Positions 18,911-28,344 of a stretch of DNA of 64,000 nt are shown here, in pieces. The DNA is taken from assembly GCA_029260715.1 (NCBI GenBank), contig JAJDCS010000009.1, positions 115,483 through 179,482 on the forward strand. The letters run 5' to 3'. Numbering within the stretch: the stretch's first letter is position 1; each line of letters opens with the position of its first letter. The notes under the pieces are model-generated. The model did not search any database. It was given only the letters and a program-made list of their open reading frames with translations, and had not been told where the DNA came from. The position numbers and the translations under genes were made by a program. This DNA is from Phycisphaeraceae bacterium. Lineage in GTDB: Bacteria > Planctomycetota > Phycisphaerae > Phycisphaerales > Phycisphaeraceae.

Positions 18911-19018
18911 AATGCTTTGCGTGCGCCAATTAATGAATTATTGGCTCCGCAAAAAGCATTCCTACTTTTGCCCCCGGAAGGGCTCGGCTTGGCTTAGGCC
19001 TTGCCGGGCCTTTTTTTT
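18911..19018 (+). ncRNA. Candidate small RNA with two hairpins
   Basis: About 108 bases in the gap after trpB. The first hairpin (18911-18960) pairs AATGCTT with AAGCATT, TGCG with CGCA and GCCAAT with ATTGGC around a short AT loop. The second (18978-19010) is a GC-rich stem ending in T8 and is a strong intrinsic terminator. A promoter-like pair precedes it. The layout is that of a free-standing small RNA, or of a 5' leader that is attenuated before the YdjY gene 30 bases downstream. It does not match SRP RNA (no apical GGAA-loop consensus) or 6S RNA in size. Confidence 0.5.
18978..19018 (+). terminator. Intrinsic terminator before the YdjY gene
   Basis: The left arm AAGGGCTCGGCTTGG pairs with CCTTGCCGGGCCTT (one bulged G, one TT/TT internal loop) around CTTAGG and is followed by eight Ts. 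It ends the candidate RNA and falls inside the N-terminal extension of the open frame, which shows that the lipoprotein start is downstream at 19050. Confidence 0.8.
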
Positions 19019-19049
19019 AAAAACACACACGCACGCTACACTGAACGCC

Positions 19050-19784
19050 ATGACTCGATTATCACGAGCGACATTTTTTTGGGCGTGCACAGCAGCGAGC
19101 GGTGTGTTGATGGGGGCGTGCGGCTTGTCCACGCAAGAAGCCGGGCAACAAACGGTCGGCGGCGAGCCTGCCGGCGACGCGTGGCCGGGCGTAACAGTCA
19201 ACCGCGAGCAAGGCTTCGTTGACATCGACGCCACGGTCAACCTGCGTGAAGGCGGGTGGCTTGAACTGCTCGCCTGCACGCCCAACACACGCACACACGA
19301 ATCGATCCTGGTCGTCCACGCCAAGCCCAGACATATCCACCTGGCCGTCTTGACGCTGGGGTTGGAGCCCGGCTCGCCCATGCGCTGGCGCCCGGTCGGC
19401 GACTCGTACGAAGCCCAACCCGCTCACGGCCCAAAAATCGCGGTCAGCATCGTGACACAAGAGAAAGAACAAACGGTCGAAACACCCGCCAACCAGTGGG
19501 TCGCCGACCGGCAGACCGGCCAGGCGATCGAAGGCGACACGTGGCTGTTCACCGGCTCGTCGTTCGACGACACACAAGACCCCCCGCGGTACCGGGCGGA
19601 TGTGGAAGGGTCCGTCTTCTCACTTGTACACTTCGGCGACGAGGTCTTCGCCCGCCCCACGGACAAGACCAACCAGACCGACGGGGCTTCGCTTTGGCCA
19701 AACACCGAACGCATCCCCCCGGTTGGCACAAAGGCGAAGATACGCCTGCGCCCGGCCGATAATAACACCGCCCACACGCCGTAA
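19050..19784 (+). CDS. YdjY-domain lipoprotein
   Basis: About 244 aa. A lipoprotein signal peptide ends in the lipobox LMGAC (Cys about residue 23). The mature part has a YdjY-like domain: VNREQGFVDIDATVNLREGG, LELLACTPNTRTHES and the HAKPRHIHLAVLTLGLEPG block. YdjY domains are common in exported planctomycete proteins; their function is unknown. The open frame extends upstream to 18912, but that part contains an intrinsic terminator and no signal peptide at its start, so the ATG at 19050 is chosen. Confidence 0.75.
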   Translation: MTRLSRATFFWACTAASGVLMGACGLSTQEAGQQTVGGEPAGDAWPGVTVNREQGFVDIDATVNLREGGWLELLACTPNTRTHESILVVHAKPRHIHLAVLTLGLEPGSPMRWRPVGDSYEAQPAHGPKIAVSIVTQEKEQTVETPANQWVADRQTGQAIEGDTWLFTGSSFDDTQDPPRYRADVEGSVFSLVHFGDEVFARPTDKTNQTDGASLWPNTERIPPVGTKAKIRLRPADNNTAHTP

Positions 19785-19963
19785 GCACCCCACCCATTTC
19801 ACCAACACACAAATAACCCCCACGCGCGTCAAGCGAAGCCGACGGGTGGCCGTTGAAATAAGAGACGGTTCAGTATTACGTAAACACCTCCGCACGCACA
19901 GCGGCCCGAGGCGCTGAGCCTTATCCGAAACAGCGTGGCGTGAACCCGTGGGAGCTGAAGCAT

Positions 19964-20704
19964 ATGGCCGCCAGTCAATCCGCAACGCGTTCGGGATGGG
20001 GCTTCGTAAACTGGGGCTTGTTTCGGCACCGGTTTGTCGTGCTCCTGGGCGCTGTGCTGCTGCTGCTTGTCATGCCCCCTGTCCTCCAAGCCACCGGGAG
20101 TGTGGCTGAGCCGAGAGCGGCACGCGCTCTGATGGCTGTGTTGCTGGGCCTGACGCTGCTGGCGGTCGTCTTCGCGGTCAGCCGCGACTCACTGGCCCAA
20201 GCCGGCGCCGTCCTGCTGGGAATCCCAGCGGTCATCCTCCAAGGCATGAACGTGGTGGTGGAACGCCAAGGCATGATGGCCTCAAGCCATATCCTCTGCT
20301 TGGTGCTCTTGAGCGTCGCGGTGGTGATCCTCGTGGCCTACCTGTTCACCGCTGAAAGGATCAACCTGAACACTGTCTGCGCGGCGATCAGCGCGTACCT
20401 TTTGCTTGGGCTGCTGTGGGCGATCGGGTATTCGCTGCTTGGCTTGCTAGCGCCGGGGTCGTTTTCGTTTTCCGCTGCGCCAGGCGGCGGGGCGATGCTA
20501 TTCGGCGGCGGGCAATCGGCCACCCCGCTTTATTACAGCTTCGCCACCATGACAACGCTCGGCTGCAGCGACATTGCCCCAGCCACCTCGACAGCAAAGA
20601 TGCTCACCACCGTCCAAGCCGCCATGGGCCAGCTTTACGTCGCTGTGCTAATAGCAAGACTCGTGGGCCTGCACGTCACACAGACGCTGCGCAAGCCCGC
20701 GTAA
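19964..20704 (+). CDS. Ion-channel-like membrane protein with altered selectivity filter
   Basis: About 246 aa with six hydrophobic helices; the last two flank a pore-loop segment PLYYSFATMTTLGCSDIAP as in bacterial two-helix potassium channel domains. The canonical filter TVGYGD is replaced by TLGCSD, so selectivity for potassium is doubtful. There is no RCK or other C-terminal regulatory domain. The ATG at 19964 has GGGAG nine bases upstream; the GTG at 19940 adds eight residues. It follows the YdjY gene on the same strand with 180 bases between. Confidence 0.7.
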   Translation: MAASQSATRSGWGFVNWGLFRHRFVVLLGAVLLLLVMPPVLQATGSVAEPRAARALMAVLLGLTLLAVVFAVSRDSLAQAGAVLLGIPAVILQGMNVVVERQGMMASSHILCLVLLSVAVVILVAYLFTAERINLNTVCAAISAYLLLGLLWAIGYSLLGLLAPGSFSFSAAPGGGAMLFGGGQSATPLYYSFATMTTLGCSDIAPATSTAKMLTTVQAAMGQLYVAVLIARLVGLHVTQTLRKPA

Positions 20705-20718
20705 AGTAAAAACCCGTT

Positions 20719-21204
20719 TTAGTGATATGAAGCCGACGCGTTGGTGGCTGTCCCGCCTGGCTGCCTGTACTTCTCTCCCACCGCCAAGTCCCACGCTTCG
20801 TGGTCGCGCTTGATCGGCAAACGCCTGAACTCACTGCGGCAGCGGTAGCACACCAAGCACCGCTTGGTAAACGGGTAGACCACCGCGTCGATCAACGCCA
20901 CCGCCCCCAACGCACCAAACCCCCACACCACTTGGCCCATCATGAAGCACGCCGCCCCAACGCAAGCCCCCACCACCACAATCGCCATGCCCGTCTTCTG
21001 CGGGAAGTCCCTGCGCGCGAACAACTCCCGACACCCGCACGCCGGGCAGCGCAGCAAATGACCCTCTTCATCGTGGGCCCGATCCCAGTTCAGGTTAATC
21101 GCTTGACCGCCGTGGCTTGCCGCCTCAGCAGGGGCTGCCCAGCCGGGGTCAACCTCGAAACGGGTAGGCGGGTCGTTCGGGTGATGGCGAAGGTCGATCA
21201 GCAT
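20719..21204 (-). CDS. Zinc-ribbon membrane protein of unknown function
   Basis: About 161 aa. A cytoplasmic N-terminal part is followed by a CPACGC zinc-ribbon half (about residue 62), two close hydrophobic helices (about 78-115, MAIVVVGACVGAACFMMG and FGALGAVALIDAVVY), and a second Cys pair CLVCYRCR. Together the four Cys could bind one zinc. I do not recognise a named family. The open frame extends to 21624 but overlaps nnrE on the other strand; the ATG at 21204 is the likely start, giving a divergent arrangement with nnrE. Confidence 0.6.
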   Translation of the reverse strand: MLIDLRHHPNDPPTRFEVDPGWAAPAEAASHGGQAINLNWDRAHDEEGHLLRCPACGCRELFARRDFPQKTGMAIVVVGACVGAACFMMGQVVWGFGALGAVALIDAVVYPFTKRCLVCYRCRSEFRRLPIKRDHEAWDLAVGEKYRQPGGTATNASASYH

Positions 21205-21264
21205 TGCCCGTGTATTGTCGCCGTCGCCAACCCGATGGCAAATCAAACAATCGGCGGATCGATT

Positions 21265-21270
21265 TATACT
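21265..21270 (+). promoter_or_regulatory. nnrE -10 box, probable leaderless start
   Basis: TATACT sits seven bases before the nnrE ATG at 21278, with no ribosome site between. This spacing puts the transcription start at or next to the start codon. Confidence 0.45.
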
Positions 21271-21277
21271 GTCGTCC

Positions 21278-21982
21278 ATGACCGCACTCACCCGCGACCA
21301 GGTCCGTGAGGTTGACCGCTTAGCCATCCAAGAGCTTGGCATCCCCGGCATGGTGCTTATGGAAAACGCCGCGAGCAACGCCGCGACGGCGGTGTTGGAC
21401 ACGCTCCACAACCGCCACAGCGTCGACCCGACCGCCGCGCGCGTCGCCATCCTCTGCGGGGGCGGCAACAACGGCGGCGACGGATACGCCATCGCGAGAC
21501 ACCTGCATAACCACGGCGTGGCTGTCACTGTGCTTGCCATGGCCGACCCCGCCAAGCTCACCGGCGACGCAGCCGTCAACCACACCATCTGCAAAAACAT
21601 GAAACTGCCGATCCACCCAGCCACGACGCTTGATCAGTTCGACACACACACCGACATGCTCGTCAACGCGCACATTATCGTCGATGCCCTGCTCGGCACC
21701 GGGTTTATCGGCCAGGTCCGCGAGCCCATGGCTGAAATGATCAACTATTGCAACGCCTTGTTTGGCCCGGCCGTGGTCGCGGTGGACGTCCCGTCCGGCC
21801 TGGACTGCGACACCGGCCAACCCTCCAACGCCACCATGCGCGCCGACGTGACCGTCACCTTCGTAGCCAACAAGCGCGGCTTTACCCTTGACACCGCCCA
21901 ACCCTGGGTGGGGCGCGTCGTCGTGGCTGACATCGGCGCGCCACCGGAACTCATCGAGCGTGTCCTAAACAAAAAAACCTGA
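21278..21982 (+). CDS. nnrE: NAD(P)H-hydrate epimerase
   Basis: YjeF N-terminal domain protein (about 234 aa) that interconverts the R and S forms of hydrated NAD(P)H so the dehydratase can repair them. The blocks are VDRLAIQELGIPGMVLMENA, the phosphate loop CGGGNNGGDGYAIARHL, DALLGTGF and VDVPSGLDCDTG. The C-terminal NnrD dehydratase domain, fused in many bacteria, is absent, so dehydratase must be elsewhere. The ATG at 21278 is preferred over 21215, which lies in the divergent gene's control region. Confidence 0.92.
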   Translation: MTALTRDQVREVDRLAIQELGIPGMVLMENAASNAATAVLDTLHNRHSVDPTAARVAILCGGGNNGGDGYAIARHLHNHGVAVTVLAMADPAKLTGDAAVNHTICKNMKLPIHPATTLDQFDTHTDMLVNAHIIVDALLGTGFIGQVREPMAEMINYCNALFGPAVVAVDVPSGLDCDTGQPSNATMRADVTVTFVANKRGFTLDTAQPWVGRVVVADIGAPPELIERVLNKKT

Positions 21983-22062
21983 CGCGACCCACGCTCCGCC
22001 ACAAAATTTCATTTCTTCCGCACACGCTGCAATCAACCCCACCGCTTGAGACATCTATAACC

Positions 22063-22085
22063 GGCGGGCACGCGTTGTGCCCGCC
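22063..22085. other. GC-rich hairpin between nnrE and the PEP-CTERM gene
   Basis: A perfect 9-bp stem GGCGGGCAC / GTGCCCGCC with loop GCGTT and no T-run. It may be a leader structure of the PEP-CTERM gene or a mRNA 3' end for nnrE. Confidence 0.4.
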
Positions 22086-22162
22086 GAGCTAAACCCACAC
22101 CAAGGCCTTGGGGGGGTGATCGGATCATGAATCATTTTTTTACAGCCATTGGAGGCAACGCT

Positions 22163-23005
22163 ATGAAACGGTTTTTAAGCATGACTTTACTGTCGGTTTG
22201 TGTATTGCCAAGCGTAACTTTCGCCGCGCCGGTCATCCGGTCGGTAGGCGGCGACAACACGGCCGCGTCGATCGCCGCGACGGTGGCGGCGTTCCAGGGC
22301 GACCTGGGCGATCCCTTGAACGGGGGCACACCGGGGCCGCTGGCAACGGGGCGGAGGCAGATCAACTGGGACGCGGCACCCGTGCCGTTCGACATGCCCG
22401 GTGACTTCTTCAACGGCCCGGCGGCGCCGTTCGCTCGCGGTGTGGTGTTCACCACCGGGGCAGGTTCCGAGTTCCGCGTCAGCAACGACGGGGTCGACAA
22501 CCGGTTCGACACGTTCAACCCCTCGTACGCCACCGCGTTCAGCCCGTTTAGCACGGAGCGCCTGTTCACGCCGCTTGGCACGAACGTGATGGAAGTCAAG
22601 TTTTTCGTGCCCGGTAGCCCCACGCCTGCGACGGTCAGCGGGTTCGGCGCGGTGTTCACCGACGTGGACTTGGCCGACAGCACCATGATCGAGTTCTTCG
22701 GCACCGACGACAGCCTGCTGTATAGCGGATTCGTCTCCGCCGGGACGGTTTCGGACGGGAGCCTGTCGTTCCTAGGTGTTTCATTCACGCAGGAGAGGCT
22801 AGCCAGCGTGCGGATCACTGTGGGCAACACACTGTTGGGGGCCGACGACGACCCCGCCAACGGCTTCGACGTGGTGGTGATGGACGACTTCCTCTACAGC
22901 GAGCCGCAAGCCAACGTGCCCGAACCGCTCACCGCGAGCCTGTGCACACTGGGCATGGCTGGCCTGTTGACACACACCCGCCGACGCAGCAACCGAGGGC
23001 GTTGA
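22163..23005 (+). CDS. PEP-CTERM sorting-domain protein
   Basis: About 280 aa. An N-terminal signal peptide (MKRFLSMTLLSVCVLP, cleavage near FAAP) is followed by a beta-rich region with no catalytic motif, then a C-terminal sorting signal: VPEPLTAS, a hydrophobic stretch and the basic tail THTRRRSNRGR. Such proteins are processed by exosortase and placed outside the cell, often with exopolysaccharide. GGAGG lies seven bases before the ATG at 22163, so the upstream ATG at 22127 is not used. A strong terminator follows. The exosortase gene is not in the window. Confidence 0.82.
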   Translation: MKRFLSMTLLSVCVLPSVTFAAPVIRSVGGDNTAASIAATVAAFQGDLGDPLNGGTPGPLATGRRQINWDAAPVPFDMPGDFFNGPAAPFARGVVFTTGAGSEFRVSNDGVDNRFDTFNPSYATAFSPFSTERLFTPLGTNVMEVKFFVPGSPTPATVSGFGAVFTDVDLADSTMIEFFGTDDSLLYSGFVSAGTVSDGSLSFLGVSFTQERLASVRITVGNTLLGADDDPANGFDVVVMDDFLYSEPQANVPEPLTASLCTLGMAGLLTHTRRRSNRGR

Positions 23006-23068
23006 GGGCACGGGAAAGAATGACCCCGTAAAAAAAGAGAAGAGAGAGACGCAAAGGGGGGGATGCAA

Positions 23069-23105
23069 AGCCCCTCGGCTTAACCGCCGAGGGGCTGTTT
23101 TTTTT
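23069..23105 (+). terminator. Intrinsic terminator after the PEP-CTERM gene
   Basis: A perfect 11-bp stem AGCCCCTCGGC / GCCGAGGGGCT with loop TTAACC, then G and eight Ts. Confidence 0.9.
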
Positions 23106-23130
23106 ATGCCTATTTGGAAAGGCGCCCACG

Positions 23131-23166
23131 ACGAGCCGTCCGCCTCAGGCGGATTAGGAAGCGGTC
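23131..23166 (+). repeat. 36-bp dispersed repeat (copy 2)
   Basis: Matches the copy at 11414-11449 with a single difference. It lies between the terminator and the 3' end of fusA. Confidence 0.85.
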
Positions 23167-23194
23167 CGCGTGGCGAGATCGCTACATTGCGTCT

Positions 23195-25346
23195 TTACGC
23201 CTGCGTGCCTTCGAGGATCGCCTTGGCCAAACTATCGGGCACGGGCCGATACGCCAGCGGCTCCATCGCGTAACTCGCACGCCCCTGGCTCATGCCGCGA
23301 AGCGACGTGGAGTACCCAAACATCTCACCCAGCGGCGCCTCGGCAGTGATGATGCGCGTCGTGCCGCGCTCCTCCGTGCCCAGGATTATGCCGCGGCGAC
23401 GGTTGATGTCGCCCGTGACCGAGCCCAGGTAGTCGTCGGGCGTGGTGATCGTGACCTTCATCACCGGCTCGAGCAGTTGGAGCTTGGCCTTGCGCGTGGC
23501 TTCTTTGAACGCCAGCACACCCGCCTGCTCAAAAGCGATCTGCGACGAGTCCACGTCGTGGTACGACCCGTCGATCAGCGTCACCTTGATCCCGAGCATC
23601 GGGTACCCCGCCAGCACACCGCTGCGCGCCGATTGGCGACACCCGTGCTCCACGCTGGGGATGTACTCCTTGGGGATCGAACCGCCCACGATCTTGTTTT
23701 CAAACGCCATCGAGTCGGTAAAGTCCAGCTCCGCTTCCTCAGCCTGCTCTTTGGTGTAGGGCTCGACGGTGATGGTACAGTCGCCGAACTGCCCGCGACC
23801 GCCGGTCTGCTTCTTGTGCAGGCCGCGCGCCTCGGCCTTGCCGGCGATGGTCTCTTTGTACGCCACGCGAGGCTTGCCCACGTTCACGCCGACTTTCATG
23901 TCGCGTATGAGCTTGTGCTTGATGATCTCCAGGTGCAGCTCACCCATGCCGGCGATGATGGTCTGGCCGGTCTCCTCGTCGTAGTGGCTACGGAACGAAG
24001 GGTCCTCCCGGCGGATGGTCACCAGGGCGTTGCCGAGCTTCTCTTTGTCGGCCTGTGTGGCGGGCTCGATGCTCATGCTGATCACCGGCTCGGGGAAGTC
24101 CATGCGCTCCAGGACAATCGGTTCGTCGATGTCGCACAGCGTCTCGCCGGTGATCGAGTTCTTCAGCCCGATCAGCGCAACGATCGAACCGGCGAACACC
24201 TCGTCGCGGGGGATGCGCTCCTTGGCGTGCATCTCGTAGATGCGGCTGACGATTTCGCGCTTGCCGTTGTTCGAGTTCAGCACGCGCGACCCCTTGGCCA
24301 GCGTGCCCGAGTAGACCCGTGTGTAGGTCAGGTCGCCGTGGCTGTCGCTGACGACCTTGAACACCAGCCCGGAGAACGGGGCCTCGGCGGTGTGCGGACG
24401 CGTGATCTTCTTGGTCTTGTCGCGCAGGTCCGTCCCCTGCACGTCGGGCACCTCGGTGGGGTTGGGCAGGTAGTCGATCACCGCGTCGATCAGCCGCTGC
24501 ACACCGATGTACTTCAACGCCGACCCGCACAGCACCGGGCAGGCGGTCAACGCCAGCGTCCCCTTGCGCAGCGCCAAGCGGATCTCTTCATCCGCGATCG
24601 GCTCGTCGAGGATGAACTTCTCGGTCAGCGTCTCGTCGAGCTCAGCGGCTTTCTCGATCATCTCGTGCCGCCACTTGTCCGCCTCTTCTTTAAGGTTGTC
24701 CGGGATTGGTCGCTCCTCGACCTTCGCGCCCAACTCCTCGGCGGAGAAGTAGTACGCCTTCATCCCGATCAAGTCGATGATCCCCTCAAACTCGTTGCCC
24801 GAGCCGATGGGGATCTGCACCGCGATGGCGTTGGCGCCCAGCCGCTCACCGATCGAGTTGAAGCTGAATGTAAAGTCCGCACCGAGCTTGTCCATCTTGT
24901 TGATAAAGCACAGCCTGGGCACGTCGTACCGCGTGGCCTGACGCCAGACCGTCTCGGACTGCGCCTCGACGCCCTCTTTGCCGTCGAACACCGCCACCGC
25001 CCCGTCGAGCACGCGCATCGACCGCTCCACCTCGATGGTGAAGTCCACGTGCCCCGGCGTGTCGATCAAGTTAAGGATGTAGTCCACGCCGTTGCGTGTC
25101 CACGGGCAGGTCGTCGCCGCCGACTGGATCGTGATGCCTCGCTCCTGCTCTTCCTGCAGGAAGTCCATGGTAGCGGTGCCGTCGTGGACCTCGCCCATCT
25201 TGTACGTCTTGCCAGTGTAGTACAGCACGCGCTCGGTCACGGTGGTCTTGCCCGCGTCGATGTGGGCGCAGATCCCGAAGTTACGCGTCTTCTGCAGGAT
25301 GATCGTTTGTTTACCTTCTTGTGCGTTCGTAGCTGCGGTGGTCATG
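23195..25346 (-). CDS. fusA: Elongation factor G
   Basis: The translocase GTPase, 716 aa. The G domain has P-loop AHIDAGKTT (about 27-35), switch [10 protein letters not shown] and NKMD; domains II-V follow, with the domain [11 protein letters not shown] block and the domain V region ending near the C-terminus. Switch I reads [22 protein letters not shown] lies eight bases before the ATG at 25346. The gene is alone rather than in a str operon with rpsL, rpsG and tuf, so the genome may hold a second EF-G; from sequence alone I cannot say whether this is the main one. Confidence 0.96.
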
Positions 25347-25962
25347 ACCAAACCTCTCGGTGTCTGTTGTGACGCCGCCCGCTGGCGGCCGGCGCCGGTG
25401 ATCTATCTCTCTCCCGCCACAGGCTTTGGGCCCGCGACGCCTGCTCTTATTATTGATCGGGTGTCGCGGGTGCGGGGTTGCGAAATTGGCTTGTCCAGTG
25501 TGGCATCGGGCTTACCCCTGATACGCTCCAAAGGTTAAGAAAAGCAAAACAGCATACCCGCAAAGCGGCCCCAGTCAAGCCGCGAGCCGAATTCTAATAC
25601 CCCGTAGGCCGTTGAGGCAACAGGCATTGGAACAATATACACCCCACCCGCCGCGGGCCCATAACCGGCAACAGCCTTCACGAACAGACCGACACGTCAG
25701 GATTATCGGCGACTTGAACCGGAATTGAAACCGACCGGTGTTATCGGCGCACGGAATCGCGAGCGCAGCCTTACCGGACACCGTGTACCAATAACCCGCT
25801 GTCCGTCTCAAGCATAACTACAAAGACGCATTTGAGGCGTATGCAGAACGACCCACTTCAGGGGAACAACCAGCTAACCGATGCCATCAATTAGGATTTT
25901 CACTTTTCCGGGGTCGCGTAGGGGTAGAACCGTATCACCATCGTTTGTCACAGGAGCCGGCC
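25347..25962. other. Intergenic region between fusA and the chemoreceptor
   Basis: About 616 bases between divergent genes. It should contain the fusA and chemoreceptor promoters. A 78-codon frame on the minus strand (25575-25811) has no ribosome site or recognisable protein character. I see no RNA gene or repeat. Confidence 0.45.
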
Positions 25963-28188
25963 ATGGCGATCTTCCGCAACATGTCCATTAAGAAAAAACT
26001 CACCCTGCTTACCCTAGTCCTGGGCCTCGTGCCGCTGGCGGTGATCGGCTGGATCAGCGTCAACAACAGCAGCCACGCGCTGTTGCTAGCCGAAGAGCAC
26101 AAGCTCGAAGCGCTGCTTGCCGACCGACGCGACAGGATCGAAGACTACTTCAGCTTCATCCACGAGCAGATGTTCAACTTCTCTCAGAACCGGATGGTCA
26201 CCGAAGCCACCGCCAAGTTCTCAAAGGCGTTCCAGGAAGTCGCTAATGAAGTGGACTGGGACACCGCCAAGGGCAGCAACGTCTACAACTCGGTCAAGGG
26301 GTACTACACCGGCGAGTTCAAGCCCCGCCTGGCAGACGCCGGGCAGCCCTGGCGCGGCGACGACACCTACGTCCCCGCGTCCGTATCGGGCCGCCTCCTC
26401 CAAGCCATGTATATCTCCGATAACCCCAACCCCGTGGGCGAGAAGCTCAACCTCGACCGCGCCGAGGCGGACTGCGAATACAACCAGCTCCACGCCACCT
26501 ACCACCCCAGGGTCCGGGACTTCCTCAACTCGTTCGGGTACTACGACATTTTCCTGTTTGATTTAGAAGGCAACCTGGTTTATTCCGTCTTCAAAGAAAC
26601 CGACTACGCCACGAACTTCCAAAACGGACCTTACAAAGACACCAACTTCGGAGACGTGTACCGCAAAGCATTGAACGCCACCAGCCCCGGCCAGGTCTTC
26701 ATCGAAGACTTCAAGTTCTACGAGCCCAGCTACGGCGCCGGCGCCAGCTTCACCGCATCGCCCGTGTTCCACGAAGGCGAGAAAGTGGGCGTGGCGGTCT
26801 TCCAGATGCCGCTGGACAAGATCAACGGCATCATGACCAGCGCCACGGGCATGGGCGAAAGCGGCGAGACATACCTGGTCGGTTCCGATCGGCTGATGCG
26901 GTCAAACAGCAGGTTCAGTGAAGATTCAACCATCCTCAAGCGTGAGATCGACAGCGATGCCGCCCGGGCGATTGCGGGCGGGCAGTCCGGCACCGAAATT
27001 ATTGAAGACTACCGCGGCGTGGACGTCGTCTCGGTCTACAGCCCCGTGAAGATCAAAGGCTTCAACTGGGGCATCATCGCGGAAATGGACTACGACGAAG
27101 TCACCGCCCCGGCGCGTGCTTTGAGCCGATTTTTACTCATCGCTTGTGCGGCCGCGGCGGCGGTGGTGTGCGTGGTGGCGTACTGGTTCGCCACGACCTT
27201 TGTCAAGCCGATTCACAGAATTGTAGACCGCGCCAAACAGATCGCTGACAACGACCTCACAGGTGATTTGCTGCCAGTCACCACTCAGGACGAGCTAGGC
27301 CAGTTAACCGAGTCGATTAATGAAATGGCGGCCTCGATCAAGACGGTGGTCAGTGAGGTGTCCAGCTCAGCCAACGACGTCGCCAGCGCGGCGACCCAGA
27401 TCGCCGCATCGAGTGAAGAAATGGCTCAAAGCATTAGCGAGCAAAGCGGCAAGGTGACGCAGATCTCCGCGGCGGTCGAAGAGATGTCCGCCTCGGTCAT
27501 CGAGGTGGCGCGCAAGAGCGGAGACGCCGCAAACAACGCCAACGAGTCGGGACGCGTCGCCGAAACCGGCGGCGAGGTGGTCGAGAAGACCATCGACGGC
27601 ATGGAGGCCATCAGCGCCGCCGTCAGCGCCAGCGCCGCAAGCGTCACCGAGCTGGGCAAGCGCGGCGAGCAGATCGGACAGATCATCGACGTGATTAATG
27701 ACATCGCGGATCAGACGAACCTACTGGCCTTGAACGCGGCGATTGAAGCCGCCCGAGCCGGTGAGCACGGGCGAGGGTTCGCCGTCGTCGCTGACGAGGT
27801 GCGCAAGCTCGCCGACCGCACGACCAAAGCCACCGCAGAGGTCGCCGAGTCGATCAACGCGATCCAGAAAGAAACCAGCGAGGCGGTCCAACGCATGAAC
27901 GCCGGCACCGAAGAGGTCAAGACAGGTGTAGGCCGCGCCACCGAGGCGGGCCAAAGCCTCCAGCAAATCGTCTCCAGTGCCAAGGAAGTGGCGGGTATGA
28001 TCCAATCGATCGCCGCCGCGGCCGAACAGCAGTCCGCCGCCAGTGAAGAAATCAGCCGAAGCGTCGAGTCGATAGCGGCCGTGTCCCGCCAAGCAGGCGA
28101 AGGCGCCGAGCAATCCTCTCAGGCTGCGTCACAATTGTCCACCAAAGCCGAACAACTGCGGTCGCTGGTTGCTAAGTTCAGAATCTGA
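25963..28188 (+). CDS. Methyl-accepting chemotaxis protein
   Basis: A 741 aa transmembrane chemoreceptor. Helix one (about 15-38) is followed by a large periplasmic Cache-type sensor (about 40-380), helix two (about 388-410), a HAMP domain ([20 protein letters not shown]) and a long helical signalling domain with the conserved hairpin tip [32 protein letters not shown]. The C-terminus ends after VAKFRI without a CheR-binding pentapeptide. CAGGAG precedes the ATG at 25963. Ligand unknown; Cache domains often bind amino or organic acids. No che genes are adjacent. Confidence 0.94.
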   Translation: MAIFRNMSIKKKLTLLTLVLGLVPLAVIGWISVNNSSHALLLAEEHKLEALLADRRDRIEDYFSFIHEQMFNFSQNRMVTEATAKFSKAFQEVANEVDWDTAKGSNVYNSVKGYYTGEFKPRLADAGQPWRGDDTYVPASVSGRLLQAMYISDNPNPVGEKLNLDRAEADCEYNQLHATYHPRVRDFLNSFGYYDIFLFDLEGNLVYSVFKETDYATNFQNGPYKDTNFGDVYRKALNATSPGQVFIEDFKFYEPSYGAGASFTASPVFHEGEKVGVAVFQMPLDKINGIMTSATGMGESGETYLVGSDRLMRSNSRFSEDSTILKREIDSDAARAIAGGQSGTEIIEDYRGVDVVSVYSPVKIKGFNWGIIAEMDYDEVTAPARALSRFLLIACAAAAAVVCVVAYWFATTFVKPIHRIVDRAKQIADNDLTGDLLPVTTQDELGQLTESINEMAASIKTVVSEVSSSANDVASAATQIAASSEEMAQSISEQSGKVTQISAAVEEMSASVIEVARKSGDAANNANESGRVAETGGEVVEKTIDGMEAISAAVSASAASVTELGKRGEQIGQIIDVINDIADQTNLLALNAAIEAARAGEHGRGFAVVADEVRKLADRTTKATAEVAESINAIQKETSEAVQRMNAGTEEVKTGVGRATEAGQSLQQIVSSAKEVAGMIQSIAAAAEQQSAASEEISRSVESIAAVSRQAGEGAEQSSQAASQLSTKAEQLRSLVAKFRI

Positions 28189-28244
28189 CAATCGCGACGG
28201 TGTGGCCGACGCTAGACGCCGCCGGCCAAGTGAAACGATCACCG

Positions 28245-28277
28245 AAGCCCACGGATTCAATCCGTGGGCTTTTTTTG
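28245..28277 (+). terminator. Intrinsic terminator after the chemoreceptor gene
   Basis: Stem AAGCCCACGGAT / ATCCGTGGGCTT with loop TCA, then a run of Ts. Confidence 0.9.
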
Positions 28278-28344
28278 TGTCATTGAAAACGTAAAGAACG
28301 GCGGAAAGGAAGCGCCTAATCCCAAGCGGGTTCAGGCCGATCGC

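Noticed and set aside
18911..19018. SRP (4.5S) RNA
   Set aside because: Length is right and a CCGGAAGG string occurs, but the flanking GGTCAGG / GCAGCC apical stem is absent and the fold is two separate hairpins.
18912..19049. N-terminal extension of the YdjY lipoprotein
   Set aside because: It would translate through an intrinsic terminator and bury the lipoprotein signal peptide.
21205..21624. Extended N-terminus of the zinc-ribbon membrane protein
   Set aside because: It overlaps nnrE on the opposite strand for most of its length.
23114..25372. Long plus-strand frame (752 codons) opposite fusA, and a 575-codon frame at 1379-3106 opposite the carbamoyltransferase
   Set aside because: Both are antisense shadows typical of GC-rich coding sequence; the Arg/His/Leu-rich translations match no protein character.
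25575..25811. 78-codon minus-strand frame in the fusA-chemoreceptor gap
   Set aside because: No ribosome site, no recognisable features, composition like non-coding DNA.
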